Source: Cucumis sativus (taxonomy: Eukaryota; Streptophyta; Magnoliopsida; Cucurbitales; Cucurbitaceae). Taken from it: a DNA stretch of 64,000 bases. The stretch spans positions 9,858,001 through 9,922,000 of the forward strand of contig NC_026657.2 of NCBI RefSeq assembly GCF_000004075.3, in the 5' to 3' direction. The position numbers were made by a program, and so were the translations under genes. Below the pieces are notes generated by a model. That model had not been told where the DNA came from and did not search any database. It saw only the letters and a program-made list of their open reading frames with translations. Below, piece by piece: positions 37,511 to 51,457 of this stretch; positions within the stretch are counted from its first letter, which is position 1, and every line of letters starts with the position of its first letter.

Positions 37511-40500
37511 TAAGCCCATGTAAAGCTTATGAAAATGGATATTTAGATATTAATTAGATTTTCAAAATTGTGTAACTTTTGGAATATTTTGGAGAGAGAA
37601 AGAAGATTCATCCAATTACATTATACCGATGATGTGATGTGCTTTATATAAAATTGAAGTATAGAATAAAAGTTTAAAAATGTTAATTTGGGGGGAAATG
37701 GGTGACATAAAATTAAATGGAAAGAAGGAAGAAGTTGGTGGTGGCGGTGGGAGAAGAAAACATGGGAACGTGAAGGAGATCCCACACCATATATCCTCAA
37801 CAACAATTCAATTCAATGCTGACGCGACACTCTCCATAATCCCCCATACCCATTTTCTATTCCACCCTCTCTCTCCCTATCTATATTTTAACATACATCT
37901 GCCTCATTTTAGTCCATGTACCATTTCAAAATATCTCCTACTAATACAAATACTTATCTTTACTTGTATACCATTCATTATACTCTTATCTAATCGATGT
38001 AAAACTTTCATTGCATTATAAAATTAGATCCTCAAATTTCATAAACCTATCAATTTAAATCATCAACTTCATAAGTGTATCCATATAAAACATAAATGAT
38101 ACACTTGTGAAATTTTAGGGCCTTGTTTGACAAAATTATCAATTTCTTCTTTTTTAAAAATAAAAAATAAAAACATATCTACTTCAATATTCCAAACACT
38201 CATTTAACTTTTGGTTGTCTCAAATTTATAAGACAAATACATATATAATGTTTCAAAATATAATCAAAGCATTATGTTTGTTTTGATAGTGAAAAACAAA
38301 TCATAGCAATATGGGAAAGATGAGTGGTGGAATTAACAATATGAAAAGTTGGTATCTTTTTCATAAAATATTTAGAAAATTTTGAAATTGATCCCATCCT
38401 TTAGATGAAATAAATAAGACCAAAAAGAAGAAGAAGAAGTTTGTACCTTTTTAGACTTGTTTTCTTGTCTCTTGAAATTTATCATATTATGCCTTTCTAT
38501 CTTAAAATGCCAAACAAATAAAAGAAGGGATAAATTAGAGAATCTTTAATACATGTGTAATTTGTAGACTATGAAGAAAACATGTTTAGAAGCAACTTTA
38601 AAATTATTTAGACTCAAAATACATTGAAATATTTGATATGACAAATGTATTGTATTTAAAAATACAAGTATTCTATAGTTGTCTTAAACCATAAAAAAAG
38701 AGAATACTTTAGTCATTTCAAAACCAATTACAGTTTAAAATTATGAAAACACTACATTATTAGAAAATTGTTTAGTAAGGAAGCTAATGGGTAAAAAGAT
38801 ATAAGAAATTAGATGCATTTACATCTCACTTCCATATTGTTGCAAAAATGTTGTTGCTTGTGTGTGCTGTCATCATATGCTACACTAAGCTGATTTCCTT
38901 TCTATTGTACAGATGCCATTTGTAAGGACTATGATTTTTTGTATACCAAAGTCCTGTAAGAAGATGTAGAGTATTTAAGAGTGTGTGAGTTGTGAATATC
39001 ATATAAGAGGGTTTTAGGAAATACAATAGAGAGATTGAAGTATGGGATTTTTTGTTATTATTATTTCTCAATATTCAATTAGAATCAATGAACCATTGTT
39101 CTTTTAATTCTTAGTTTTTACTTTTGTATTTAGATTTCAATATTTATACTCACTTCTTTTATCTTCCATTTAATTTATCCTATTATAATTTAGTTAGCTT
39201 TTTTTCTTTTGCTATTTTTTAATATTATTCATATTACTAAATTGAAAGTCAATAAAATTTGAATTAATAAAATACAAAGATCAAATAAAAACTTAAATAT
39301 ATCAAAGTTATATTTAGATACATTCAAAATTAGAAATTCAGCGACAACCATTAATTAATAATATACATCCATTGACTATGTCTCACTCCAACGATATGAA
39401 GTTGTATTATCAATCTCCTTACTTATAATCCTTTTAGTATAAACTCACACTTGACTCATCTCGTTTACCTATTTCGAAACTAAGTTAATTAATTAACCTT
39501 CATAATTCATATCTAAATTTAATTCTTAGAAAATGGTGAAATTAATAAAATACAATGAAATGAAATAAAGTAGAGAGACAAAAAAGAAAAAAAAAACAAA
39601 TATAATTATGCCCTAATTAATACCTTTAATTTAATCTTGCACATGGATACATATTTGATCTCCATGTGGTGAGCACCTAAGCATATATAAACCAGTACAT
39701 ATTAATCGAATCTACAAATCAATCAATCAATTATTTATTTATTTATTAAGTTTTTCTTTCAGATTCCCAAGTTTAAATTTCATATAAAACTAATCAAAGT
39801 TACATTAATGAGACTGTTAAATACTTAATTAAGATTAATATATATTAAAATTGCAAAAAGTTATTTAAAAAGATTATCTAAAAGATAATGTTTATGAACA
39901 GAAATGTAACACAAATCCGTGTAGACGTAAGAGAAGATTGGTATTATATTATTTAAAGTATAGTTTGAATATAATTAATGAATATTCAGAGATGAGATTA
40001 AATATGGGAAATTATTGCTTCCCAAAGGCAAAACAAAAAGTTCAATGGGGGGAAGCACTTTTATAATATATAAACAGACCATGTGATTGCCAACTAATTG
40101 CTGTTTAATTATTTATTAAATGATACAAAAGATTAATACACTGTTTTTTTTTTCTTCTTTATCAATTAAATTGTGGTATATGTGTGTTGTCAAATCTCCA
40201 TCATTTTCAATATTCATCACATCATCCAATAATTTCATTTCTTTTATTCCAATTTTGTTTACAACATTATTTGTTTTCATTTGATGTATAATCAATTAAA
40301 TCTTATCTTTTTGGTCTTAGGGACCTTCTTGTTTTATATTTTTCGTAACTTTTAAATGTTTTTTTCTTTCATATTTTAAAATTTATGCCCAAGTTTGAAT
40401 TTTGTTCTAATTGTTAAATTATGGCAATCAAATTAGAATCAACACTTTTTTAATAAATATATATTTTAGTTTGGTTTTTTATATTTAAAAATAATTTATA

Positions 40501-41364
40501 ATTAAATTAAATCAATGAAAAACTCTTACTCTTAAGTTGAACATGCCCTACAATCTTACATGCATATAAGAACTATGCATGAACAAGTTGATTTAAAAAT
40601 AAAAACTATAACCGATTCAATGGTTAGACATAAGTTTTAAGTAATACATCATAGCTTTCAGTATAAATTACTTTTTTTTTTTATCAACTTAATAATATAC
40701 ATACAAATTTTTAATACAATGACTATGAAAACAAATGATCAAATTGATGACTCTAAGAAAGAATGTCATGTCAATTACGTATGAGTTATGCTCGTTTTAA
40801 TTATAATAGTTTAGATAGGTCAAGCCATCAAACTTAGATCCATATAACTACATCCTTTATTAGATGGTAAAATTAATGAATAATCAAGATTTATGTTAAT
40901 GAAATGACGTTTTGGAATGGATGCAAATGAAATTCCCTAATCTATTAATTGAAGCAATTGCATTAATTGGTCACATCATAAGTAGTTGAGATCTTACATA
41001 TAGATTGTTTTCCTAAAATGTTGGGAAAGAGTGACTTTTCTTTTTCTTCTTATTTTATTATTATTGTTATTATTTTGGAATAACTTATTTCATAGTAAAA
41101 GAAAAAGAAAAATCATCTCTCTCATAAGAACCACTTTGACCATTCCAATCCACCTCTTTTACATACAAAGTTATAAGATATGCCACCTCAACTCCTTCCC
41201 ATTCACCCTACAAAATCATTTTTAGAAACACTATTAATTATTAATTTGACACATTCTAACGTTCCTCCGGATTAATTATCACTCAATTAAACTTCTTTCC
41301 AACTTTTAAACTTTACAAATATTGTTCCTAAATCACCTTTAACCCACCCTAAACTTACTATAAT

Positions 41365-41388
41365 CTTCTTCTTCTTCTTCTTCTTCTT
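41365..41388. repeat. (CTT)n microsatellite
   Basis: About eight perfect CTT units in non-coding DNA. Confidence 0.85.
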
Positions 41389-42724
41389 TTCCTTTAATCA
41401 AAATATTGTTTAAATATTTCTTAGAAATCAAACCATCATCTAAATTCAGAAATATTATAGTACTCTTGCGTTTAATTTAAATTATATTCCATTAGGAAAA
41501 AGAACCCATCTCATTCTTACTGTAAATTCATCCATCATCTAAAATCAACTCAATTCAAAAAAAGACAAAAAACTAATTATCCAATAATAATTTATCCCTT
41601 TTTTTAAAAAAATTGTTTCTATTTTTTGACGTATATAAAATGATGATAGAAACTACAAAGAAGTAATGGGCAGCATCACCGCACATGATTCGCTAGAGTA
41701 TTTTACAAGAGTAGCCATGTTCTTTCAAAGCTTTTACCTCCATTTTTCTTTCTTATTTCAACAAATATTTAAATCATGTTTTCAGCTTCCATCTCAATTT
41801 GAATGGACAATAATTAACACTAATAAAATTTATATATTTACACAAAAAACTTTATTAAAACGAAAAATTTATTGGGTGAAAAATTGTTACAATCATAAAG
41901 AATAATTTTCTACAAGAACGCTCTCTCAAAACTTTTTGGTCACTCTTACATTTTTTCTACCCAACTACATACTATGAAAAGAATTTAGTTAGAATTTCCT
42001 AAAGGTTTAAAAATGTTTCTAATGTGGGTAAGTTTTTTTTTATATGTATAAATCTAGAGCCACCTATTTTGTCATAAACTCACCACTAATGGTTCATTTG
42101 GTTTAACTCTGGTTGGTTCAAAATAACTTATTTTTAAAATTAAATAATTGAAATTTTTTTACATGGCATACAAAACTCAAATGTTTTAAAAATTTTATAC
42201 ATTGAACTAAAATTGAATATGAAATTTAGAGACAAAAATGGAATCAAACCGATTAAAATGTTAGAACAAAGATAGAAATTATAAACTGGAAATTGAAAAT
42301 CAAATATCTGTTTTTATCATAGAAAGCCACCAATAATTATTGAATTGGTGTAAATGAATATCTCACTTTTAATACAAACATAGAATAAAATTAATAGATT
42401 AATCATTGTTTAGGAAAACAAAAAAGAAAACCCAATTGGCAATAGAAATATATTTTATTTTATTTATTTATTGAATTTGAAGTAATAATATGAGAAAGCC
42501 AAATACAAAAAAGAAGAAGAAAATCAAACAGGAGCTTTCCACTTTGTTTCATCATCACAAAACGCTTTCGCTTCCATAAATTTTATTACGAGTAATGACA
42601 AATCAAACAACAGACAAATGAAGCCCACAGAGATCGATCATCAAACTGAAGGCCGCCATTTTCATCTCTCAAGAACCTAAAGCAAAAACCACAAATCTCC
42701 ATTTCTTAGAGAGGAGAAACAAAG

Positions 42725-44348
42725 ATGGGGAAGGCCGGAAAATGGCTCAAGAATTTCCTCTCCGGCAAGAAATTCGACAAAGAACATTCCCAAATCTCAA
42801 ATCAGATATCTTCGGTTTCTTCTGAAAATACAACCACTCCGGTTTCCACTCCCAAAGAGAAGAAACGATGGAGTTTCCGGCGACCATCTCCGACCAAGGA
42901 TGTGAATCCGCCAGAGTTGAATGTTTCTGTCCCTGCAACACCACCTGCCACCACTACGTTTGACATGGAAAAGGAACAGGAAAAACACGCAATGGCAGTG
43001 GCAGCTGCGACGGCGGCGGCAGTGGCAGCTGCACAAGCTGCCGCTGCTGTGATTCGTTTGACTGCAGCGTCGAATGGGAAAGTTAATGCGATTGAAGAAG
43101 CTGCTGCGATTAAAATCCAATCCGTTTTCAGATCTTATCTGGTATATATATAGAAACTCAAAATGTTCCCCTAAATTGACGATTTCCAAATTGAAGATTT
43201 GAAGCAATTGTGTGTTGTCATTGAAATTTCAGGCGAGGAAGGCTCTGTGTGCTTTGAAAGGATTGGTGAAATTACAAGCAATGGTGAGAGGCCATTTGGT
43301 GAGACAAAGAGCCACCGAAACTCTGCGATGCATGCAAGCGTTAGTGACGGCGCAGGCCAGAGCTCGAACACAGAGGATAAAAATGGCGGAAGATTCAAAG
43401 CCCCCTGCCCATCAATGGCACTCATCCCACAGAAAATCCTTCCAAGAAAGTCGAATAAGACAACCCCATCAAGTAATTTTCGAATCCCATAAAAAACTGG
43501 ATCAGTTTTTCATAATTCGTTCTTAGCGATTTGGTTCGACTCTGTTTTTCTTATGCAGGAGATGGACAGAGAAATGGAAGAGAACATAAAGATCGTAGAG
43601 ATGGATTTAGGCGGAAGCCTTAAGAATCGAAATAGCTACAGCCAATACGCCTATTCGAATCAAGAGAACTATCGTCTCTCGCCGGCGCCGTCTGCGATGA
43701 CTGACATGAGCCCGAGAACATACAGCGGCCATTTTGAAGATTATACTTATGCAACAGCTCAAAGTAGCCCACAATGCTTCTCCGCCATGGCAAAATCAGA
43801 CCAGAATCGACTCCCATTCGAATTTCCCAGATCGGAATATGCAGAATCTTTGTCTTACGACTACCCATTGTTCCCAAATTACATGGCGAACACGGAATCG
43901 TCGAAGGCGAAAGCACGGTCGCAGAGTGCACCAAAGGCTCGGCCGGAGTCGTTTGAGAGGCAGCCGAGCCGCAGACGGGCATCGGTGGAGGGGAGGAACA
44001 TTCCGAGGGCAGTGAGAATGCAGCGATCGTCGTCACATTTGGGCTCTGCAGCTCAAAACTACGGTTATCCTCCGTGGCCGATGAAGCTTGATCGGTCGAC
44101 GGTGTCGCTTAAGGACAGTGAATGTGGCTCGACATGCTCGGTGCTTACAAATTCGAATTATTGTCGATCCATCGCATCACATGAAGTACGTATTCATATT
44201 CGATAAAGAAAAATACTAGCTTTAATGCATTTTAGATCATAAAAACAAAGTTTTCTTGAAATGTTTAGTTTAACTTAAATCCCATTTTGAAAGTAAATTT
44301 TCTTTGTTTGTTTTTGTTTTGATGCAGGTTTATGGAAACAGGTACTAA
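42725..44348 (+). CDS. IQD: IQ67-domain protein (IQD), calmodulin-binding
   Basis: Four exons, 42725-43141, 43233-43472, 43559-44185 and 44328-44348, all in phase 0, give 434 aa; the last exon codes only VYGNRY. The start [16 protein letters not shown] is the usual IQD N-terminus. An Ala-rich helix leads into the IQ67 domain at about 125-190: [18 protein letters not shown], then [17 protein letters not shown], with the intron between L139 and A140 at the position conserved in the family. A C-terminal DUF4005-like part contains the basic [20 protein letters not shown] proteins bind calmodulin/Ca2+ and scaffold microtubules, kinesin light chain-related proteins and the plasma membrane, shaping cells and organs; cucurbit relatives affect fruit shape. 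Subgroup was not determined. Confidence 0.95.
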
Positions 44349-45324
44349 CCAAGATGACGAAGAAATTAAAAAGAAAAATAATAATAAACTAGAGGAAAGC
44401 TCTCCAAATTTCTGACCTTTCTTTGATTCTTTTTTTCTTTTTTGCTTTGTGTGTGTGTGTTTTGTTTTAGATTTTCAAAGTACACTTCTCAATGTATTGT
44501 AATTATAATTTGTAATAGTTTTGTAAGTTTGATGGAATTTATTGTATCCTTTGTGTTTATAGAACTAAAAACTCCCTTCTTCTCCCTCAATTCAAATTAG
44601 TAAGTTTTTTTCAGTAGAATCATCATGAAGATGAAAATATAACCTTATTTATATCAATTATTGTGGAACTAATGTCACTTGGACAATACTTTTCATGTTC
44701 AAACTAGTATGATTTTATTCATCTTTCTTAGTAGTACCCATCTTATTGTTTAAATTATGCTTAAATTTTTTAGATGTTAAAAAATTTAAATCTTTACCCA
44801 ACCTATCTTATACAAAAAAAATAAAATAGTTATTTAATTTGCCCAATATATAAAATGTTGTTGATGATAGAGAAACTTGTTGCTTAACTTTTCATTGATT
44901 AGAAAAGTTATTTCTTTAATTAATCCTTTCCATAAATCTATTTATCTCTCCTAAAAAGGTCATTAAGCTTGGATTTCGATCCACCAACTTTCTATGTTAT
45001 GCAGGGTAAAATTAAGTTGGTGACTATAGATATAAGTGCTCAATAATAATATATCTCAACAATAATTTACGCCAATTTTTCCTTTTTTTTGTAAGGTCGA
45101 GAGTTTAAACATTCTTACTCCAAAGGAAAGTAAAATAAATAAAAATCATAATACATTTAATTTTTATTAAGATACAATTCAATATTTAATTGTGTAAATG
45201 ACCTACTATTTCTTTAATATATGAGACTTTCCCCTCTCATTTCTATCTATTAAATTATGTTTTATATTTTTTTATTATTGTTTTCGTACTATTTATATAC
45301 AACTTACTTCATCCTATCTAATCA

Positions 45325-45410
45325 ATTAAAAGCATTGTCATAATATATTGATGATAAAATTCTATCACTTATAGATTATATTGATGCTGTTTTGGTCTAT
45401 TAATAATTGA
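45325..45410. repeat. remnant of a palindromic dispersed repeat
   Basis: The text ATTGATGATAAAATTCTATCACTTATAGATTA... resembles the decayed segment in SULTR3 intron 4 and the inverted repeat at 23531. From memory, sequences of this GATAGA-TCTATC type are frequent in Cucumis genomes, but I could not align them here. Confidence 0.35.
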
Positions 45411-47803
45411 CAAATATATTTGCAATGTTTCTTAATATTACTATACATTTGATTTTATTCCTAAAATTGTTATTTATGGTAATTAGTAACAATATATCGT
45501 CACTTTCAAATCATCTGTATTGGGCTTCAAATTGGGCCGAAAAATTAGCTGATTGGGCTACCATCAAGAGTAAAGATCGAGGAAAAAACTGGGCCGTCGT
45601 CCATATGGAATTTGGGTGATGTTGTTCTCCATTTGTTTAGGGAAGAAAACACTTTTTTTTTTAAATTTAGGAGTAACACTCCCACCCCAATTAGAATTAT
45701 GGTTTATTTTAGGGTCTCAACTAAAGTTTAATTACCACTTTCTATAATTTATTAGCTTAAATGACTACCTTGAATTTGCCTTAAAGCTATTTGGGAGAAT
45801 AAGATAATCACTAAAAATAAAATCTTCAAAAGAAAAAAACTAAACAGTAGTGTGTACTTTAATAATTGCCTAAACCATTATTTCAAAATATTTAGGAAAA
45901 GTAAGCATGTGTTACTGTATTGTATAGAAAAAAAGTGCAATCGATATAAATTACATTCAGTCATCTTCATCGTAGCAAATGTCAAATGCATGAGTTTTAT
46001 ATCACCTAAGAGTATTCACCATTTCAAAAGAAATGAAATTATCTTTTCAGCTAAGTGAATAGTTCGTTCCTAATAACTTTCTAAACGTTTTAACTATCAA
46101 CTTCTTATAATTATCATAAATAGTAAATATATATCAACTGTTTTTAATTTTTCGATTATCATAATGTATGAACTCTAAAATATAAACTCGACCAAAGTGA
46201 TGTGTGATAAACAATGGATGAAATTGGTAGAATCATATTTTAATTTCAAAATTTATGACAATAAAAGATATTCTTAAAATTAAGAAAAGAAGAGGAAGAA
46301 GAGGAGGATATGATAATGTGATGGGCCAATGAAACGAAAAATAAATGGAATGTGGGGGAAAGAGTGATTGTGACACCGAAAGGAACGTGAAGGGACCAAT
46401 GAGATTGCGCCATCACTTCTAAACCTCAACATAATGTCAACTCCAAGTTGTCTCTTTAAAAGGAACCTCAAATTTCACCCATTTCCTCTCTTCCTTTTGC
46501 TTCCTTTCCTCCTAACTAAAATGGAGATTAGTCCTTCCTTTAAAATGGTATCAGACTCTATTACTTCAATTCAACTTTTATACATTGTTATTTCCTTCAA
46601 TTTCATTTGAATTATTATTTTTATATGGGTTAATAGAAATTCGATAATGTTAAACAATTATGATCATTTTATTTTTATTTGTTGACATTTATTTTGGTTG
46701 CATTAAATATCACATAGAAATTAAGGTTTGAATTTCAAGATATAGTCCTCTCCATTATAGGAAGATATTTTACATATTTTGCCAACAATATAATATCTCA
46801 CAAGTATAGTCCAAAATGAAATCAATTGGAGAAAAAAAAAAGGAAAAAGGAAAAACACTTGATAATCTTTTGGACCATACCAATTCCATTTCAACTTACA
46901 TTTCTCTTTCAATTATTATTCATTTATCCACCATATGCCACTCTCATTTAATTCTCCACCTATTTTGACTATATTAATAAATATTATAGTTTTTCTTTGT
47001 TAAAAAGAAGTCAGTTAAATCACGTTTTTAACTATTTTAAAAATAAAAATACTCTCAAACTCATTCTAAACTATTTTAGTTCTTGTTTCATAATTAGTTT
47101 TTTTTCTTAAATTAAAACTAATTTATTTTATTTGTATATTTATGATTGAATTCTTACTTAAATTGAAAATATATTATTTTATTTTTAAAATTTAACTTAA
47201 AATTTGAAGACATGGATAAAAAGTAGATAAGAATAAGAAACTCATAAAAAGGTTGTCATGGCAACTCATTTATCCTCGTAGATAACCTATTTCACCACAT
47301 CTCTCGTTTTCTCGTTAAAAAAAAAAAAGCAATAAGAAACTCATATGTGAAATAGATATTTTGTAGACTTAATTTAAAAAAGAATTAAAAGTCAAACGTT
47401 TGTCGATAGAACAGTAAGTTGCGGTCATTATTATTATTATTATTATTAGAATATATATTGTATGTTATATATGTATATGTAAAATATTATATGATATCAC
47501 TCAATAGAGAGTTGAAGACTCTGGGAAATGCACTTTAGTTGACCTGAGCACTAATTAAAGGCAACTTCCAATTTGAAGTTTACAATATTTTTCCTTTTCG
47601 TTATCTTTCATGTTCTAATTTTCTGCACCTACATTACACGTGGGAGAAAGAAAAATCCATTACCTACAAATTCTTTATTTAATTAAGTTTCTATAATGTA
47701 AATTTTCATCTCCTCCTCTTCATTTTGAGTAAGCTTTAGATGTGATGTCAGATTTTTTTTTTTTAAATAGCCAATCTAAACAAATGGTTAATTTTATGTG
47801 ACA

Positions 47804-47806
<3 letters not shown>

Positions 47807-47888
<82 letters not shown>
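47807..47888. repeat. long (TA)n microsatellite
   Basis: About 80 bases of alternating TA, broken once by TT near 47839. Such tracts are unstable and commonly mis-assembled. Confidence 0.95.
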
Positions 47889-48867
47889 CTCATTACACTA
47901 TAAGAGTAAGAATTTTGCCATTTTTTTTTTACCATTTTTCCTTTTTAAAATTATTAATAATTCACAGTGTAAAGTAGTATGCTAATACAAAACATTTTAA
48001 TGGGTTAGCTAGAAAGGCTAAAATTAATTAATAGAGATGATTACACATGACTATTTTTCTTGCTTTTTTTTTTTTGTAGTATAATTTTATGTATATTTGA
48101 TTTTGATTTGTCGGTAAAAAAAACTAAGTGAAAATAATTACAACCAACGACGGAAAGACGAAAAGAGTTATTGACCTAAAAATTTAAATTGATTGGAGGA
48201 GATAAAAGCTAACATTATATATTCCAATGTAAGTAGTAAACTTTATAATTTATATACATTATTGTACCTATTGCTTTTTCAACTGTATCTACATTATTAA
48301 ACTCAAAAGAAAATATTAAATAAATTATTTTCTATAATAATTATTATAAAAATTATTTTACAGCATAAAAATAATATTAAAAATATCATGATTTTTTTTC
48401 CATAGATCATGATCGACTACTTTATATGTCTATATGTATCACTATAGACAAAGATAATAGTCTTATGATGATCTAACACAAATAAGCGTTAAATATAATA
48501 TTAAATTTATCGATTAATTGGTGATTTAACACAGTAGCAAAATATGTCTATATGTATCATTCAACGTTATTTCTACCCCATTCAGTATTCATTTCTAATT
48601 GTTGAGTTTTTTTTCCATATTTCGAATCCCACAGATGAAGGAAAGCATTAGACATAATATTAAATTTGTTTTCACTCACTAGTTTAAACTTTCAAGTTAT
48701 TTGATAATTTAAGAAAATAGCAATGATAATATGCTATATTTATTATATTTTGATTCCTCCCGTTATATTTGAAAACAAGCTATATCAGTATCCTTCTATA
48801 TTATCTCTAGGTAATTTAGTGGTAAAATTGTATTGAAAACTGTCATTAATTAGGGAGAATTCCAAAA

Positions 48868-48954
48868 TCATAGATATGGCTGAAAATTAAAGTTAACTCC
48901 ATAATCATCCATTTGTAGAGGAATCTTGTTAGGACGTGTGGTATCAAGCAATTG
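48868..48954 (-). pseudogene. possible orphan terminal exon
   Basis: On the minus strand an acceptor-like TTTGCCAG is followed by 28 clean codons and a stop: QLLDTTRPNKIPL, then QMDDYGVNFNFQPYL. Composition looks protein-like compared with surrounding DNA, but I see no partner exons and do not recognise the family. It may be a captured or decayed exon, or chance. Confidence 0.2.
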
Positions 48955-51232
48955 CTGGCAAACATAATTTCAATGGTTGTCATTAGACATTTCTTCTGTA
49001 TATATACGTTCTTGAGTTTGATCAAACTTACTATCAATTACAGTTAAATTAAGCCAACTTTATAAATAATTGACTGATTAAAAGAACTAAAATATTATGC
49101 GTTTAGTTAATATCTTACTTATCTAAAAACTTATTATTTCAAATATTCAATTTTTAACGTTTTAACGTGTTGTAGAAAGAAAGTCGATCGTCACACCCCT
49201 CCTAAACCTAAAATAAAGACGAAAGTACTTAAGTTATGGCGTGTAAGAAGTTGATCCACTCATATATTATATATTTTGAGTGAAATATTCAAATTTCATT
49301 TGAAAGAAAAGAAATAACATAATTATGTGGTTTAAATATTTTAATAATAATATTGTAGAGAATTTAAGAATTGGAAACATTATTGTAGGGTTAAGATAGC
49401 ACTTTAAAATAGTTTTGATGACAGGGGAGATGTACATGTGAGAATGGATTATAATATATAATGTCGGCCACTCTCATTTCTCACATTTGTTTAACGAAAA
49501 AAAGTGATGAAAAGAATTGGCCAAGTACGTATTACGTGTATCATTCTTGGATTATGATATCTTTTCCCCATTTGTTAGGTACAAAATTGTAAAGCATGCG
49601 TTTCAAAATTTCCCTTTTTCTTCCTCAATTTTCAACCCTCTTTTACTAAATTAAAACAGGGTCAAATTACAGATTTCAAATTTAATCTTATAATTTGATA
49701 AAATATTTTACGACTTAATCCAAATAGTTGGAGGCTTTTCATTTTTCTTCGTTGGAATTTGTAGATTTGATATATTAATTTATTACTTGAATGAGTGTAA
49801 CGTCTCATTTTATGTGTACTTCTCAAGCATTTGAGTACATTGTTTTAAAGTAGATTGTGATTGAGCATCTTTTAATAATTTTCTTTATTAGACGTGTGGT
49901 TTGAGAGAATAGCAATATCTACATCGTCACTAGCTATTTTCTTTATGGCTTCGTTGTTAACATCAACCTTTGTCGCGAGATAAACTAGATAGCCAACTTT
50001 ATAGTGTAATCTCTCTTTCTCCTTACTTCTCTCCACGTCATCCATCTTTCACTAATCTTATCAAAAGGAGAAATTTGAAATAATTTGATTTGATATCGAA
50101 TTCATTATGAAGTCAAAAAATGTAGTTAGCAATCAAATAATAAGGAGATTGACATAGATTTGAAGGGATTATTAAGAGATAGATGGAAAATATAGGAATG
50201 TTAGATATGGATTTGAACTTTAGAAAAACGAAGGATATGATCATATCAATCTTTGTCATTAAAGATGAAATGTGAAAAAAAAAATGTAAAGAGAAAAGAG
50301 AGTTTTGAGCGTAGTGGAATGGGCCACCAATGACCAAATAACAATGATGAAACAAAGAAAGAAGGCATGTGGGATTTTGGCATTAGATTGTTTTCTTCCC
50401 TTTTGTCTACTTTCCCTTTTTACATTCTTCCACTTATTTTTCTCCATATACCTTATCCCACGACATTTTGTTTCTCAATCAATTATCAAAACATTATGCA
50501 TCAAAAAACAGTCTCTAATGTTCGTTTTAATTTATGTTTCTAGATGAATATGTTTCAATCAATGTGTGTGTTGTTCAGTGTGACATTGATATGTTAGGAA
50601 GAACAATAAACTTCCACATACATATATAAATTAGGAATAGTCTTTCGTTCTAAAACATTAATCATTCACTTATTTAATCAATATGTAACTTTTATTGCAT
50701 TTATCAATATATAAATTATAAAAAGTTTCATGATGATTTACAATTGTTCACTCACGGACTTCTAAATAAGTAATAGAAAAACACGTAGTCCCACACAAGA
50801 AATAGAAAAATAATAAACCATAACCTAAATATTATATATAAAAGAAGTCTATTCTAAATTGTAACACTTTAGGTACCAAGAACTAACTCAATTGTGTGAA
50901 GTTGGAGATACATTTTATGTGATTACTTTTTCACATGCAGAAAATATTCTAACCCTTATAGATTGATCTTTGATTATTATATTTACTTCTTAATTTCTCT
51001 ATTATTTTCTTGTTCTTACTCTTACTGCCATAGTAGCATTTCATTGTAGATTGTGACATGTCAAAATTTTGTATAGTCTATTTTCGCATGATGTGGTAAA
51101 GAAAGATGAGGGTAGCAGACACTGGACATCATCAAAGTAAAAGGAAGAATAATGCATTAAACAAAAACACACATGTTGAAATGTTAGCCATGGGGTTAGC
51201 CCTATTTTCTTCATTCCATCTCCACCATTAAA

Positions 51233-51457
51233 ATGGCAGTGTGTGGGTTAAGTGCGGTTTCAGTACGACATATAATTTTTGGGAACCGACTCTATCGGTT
51301 CGGTACGAACCACCACCCAAAGTTCATGAAGCCTCACCATATTATGGACCACACAGTCCCACCCCTTCTTTATGGTTCATCCATTCTTTTTGGGTTTTGG
51401 AGTTTGGCAAAAGCAGAAAACGAAAAACAAAAAGAGGAAAAACTTTTTCTTTTGTAG
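51233..51457 (+). CDS. possible small ORF of unknown function
   Basis: A 74-codon frame starts in good context (AAAATGGC) just after a pyrimidine-rich leader-like stretch, in a local GC-richer island. The product begins MAVCGLSAVSVRH, has a short hydrophobic segment near residues 46-60 and a Lys/Glu-rich end. No family was recognised. The overlapping frame at 51241-51489 makes a chance origin plausible. Confidence 0.2.
   Translation: MAVCGLSAVSVRHIIFGNRLYRFGTNHHPKFMKPHHIMDHTVPPLLYGSSILFGFWSLAKAENEKQKEEKLFLL

Larger units (their letters stand above)
35838..42590. other. intergenic DNA, VAN3-binding gene to IQD
   Basis: There is no supported gene in about 6.7 kb. The first few hundred bases are the promoter side of the VAN3-binding gene. 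TGGGCY motifs cluster at 37260-37510. The rest is AT-rich with a (CTT)n run at 41365-41388. The last ~130 bp before 42725 are probably the IQD leader. Confidence 0.55.

Noticed and set aside
43620..44036. 138-codon minus-strand frame
   Set aside because: Shadow of IQD exon 3, which is in frame with the rest of the IQD gene.
47720..47935. Open frame rich in Tyr-Ile repeats
   Set aside because: It is a translation of the (TA)n microsatellite.
48610..48640. TTTCGAATCCC as a tRNA B box on the minus strand
   Set aside because: No A box, acceptor stem or cloverleaf can be built around it.
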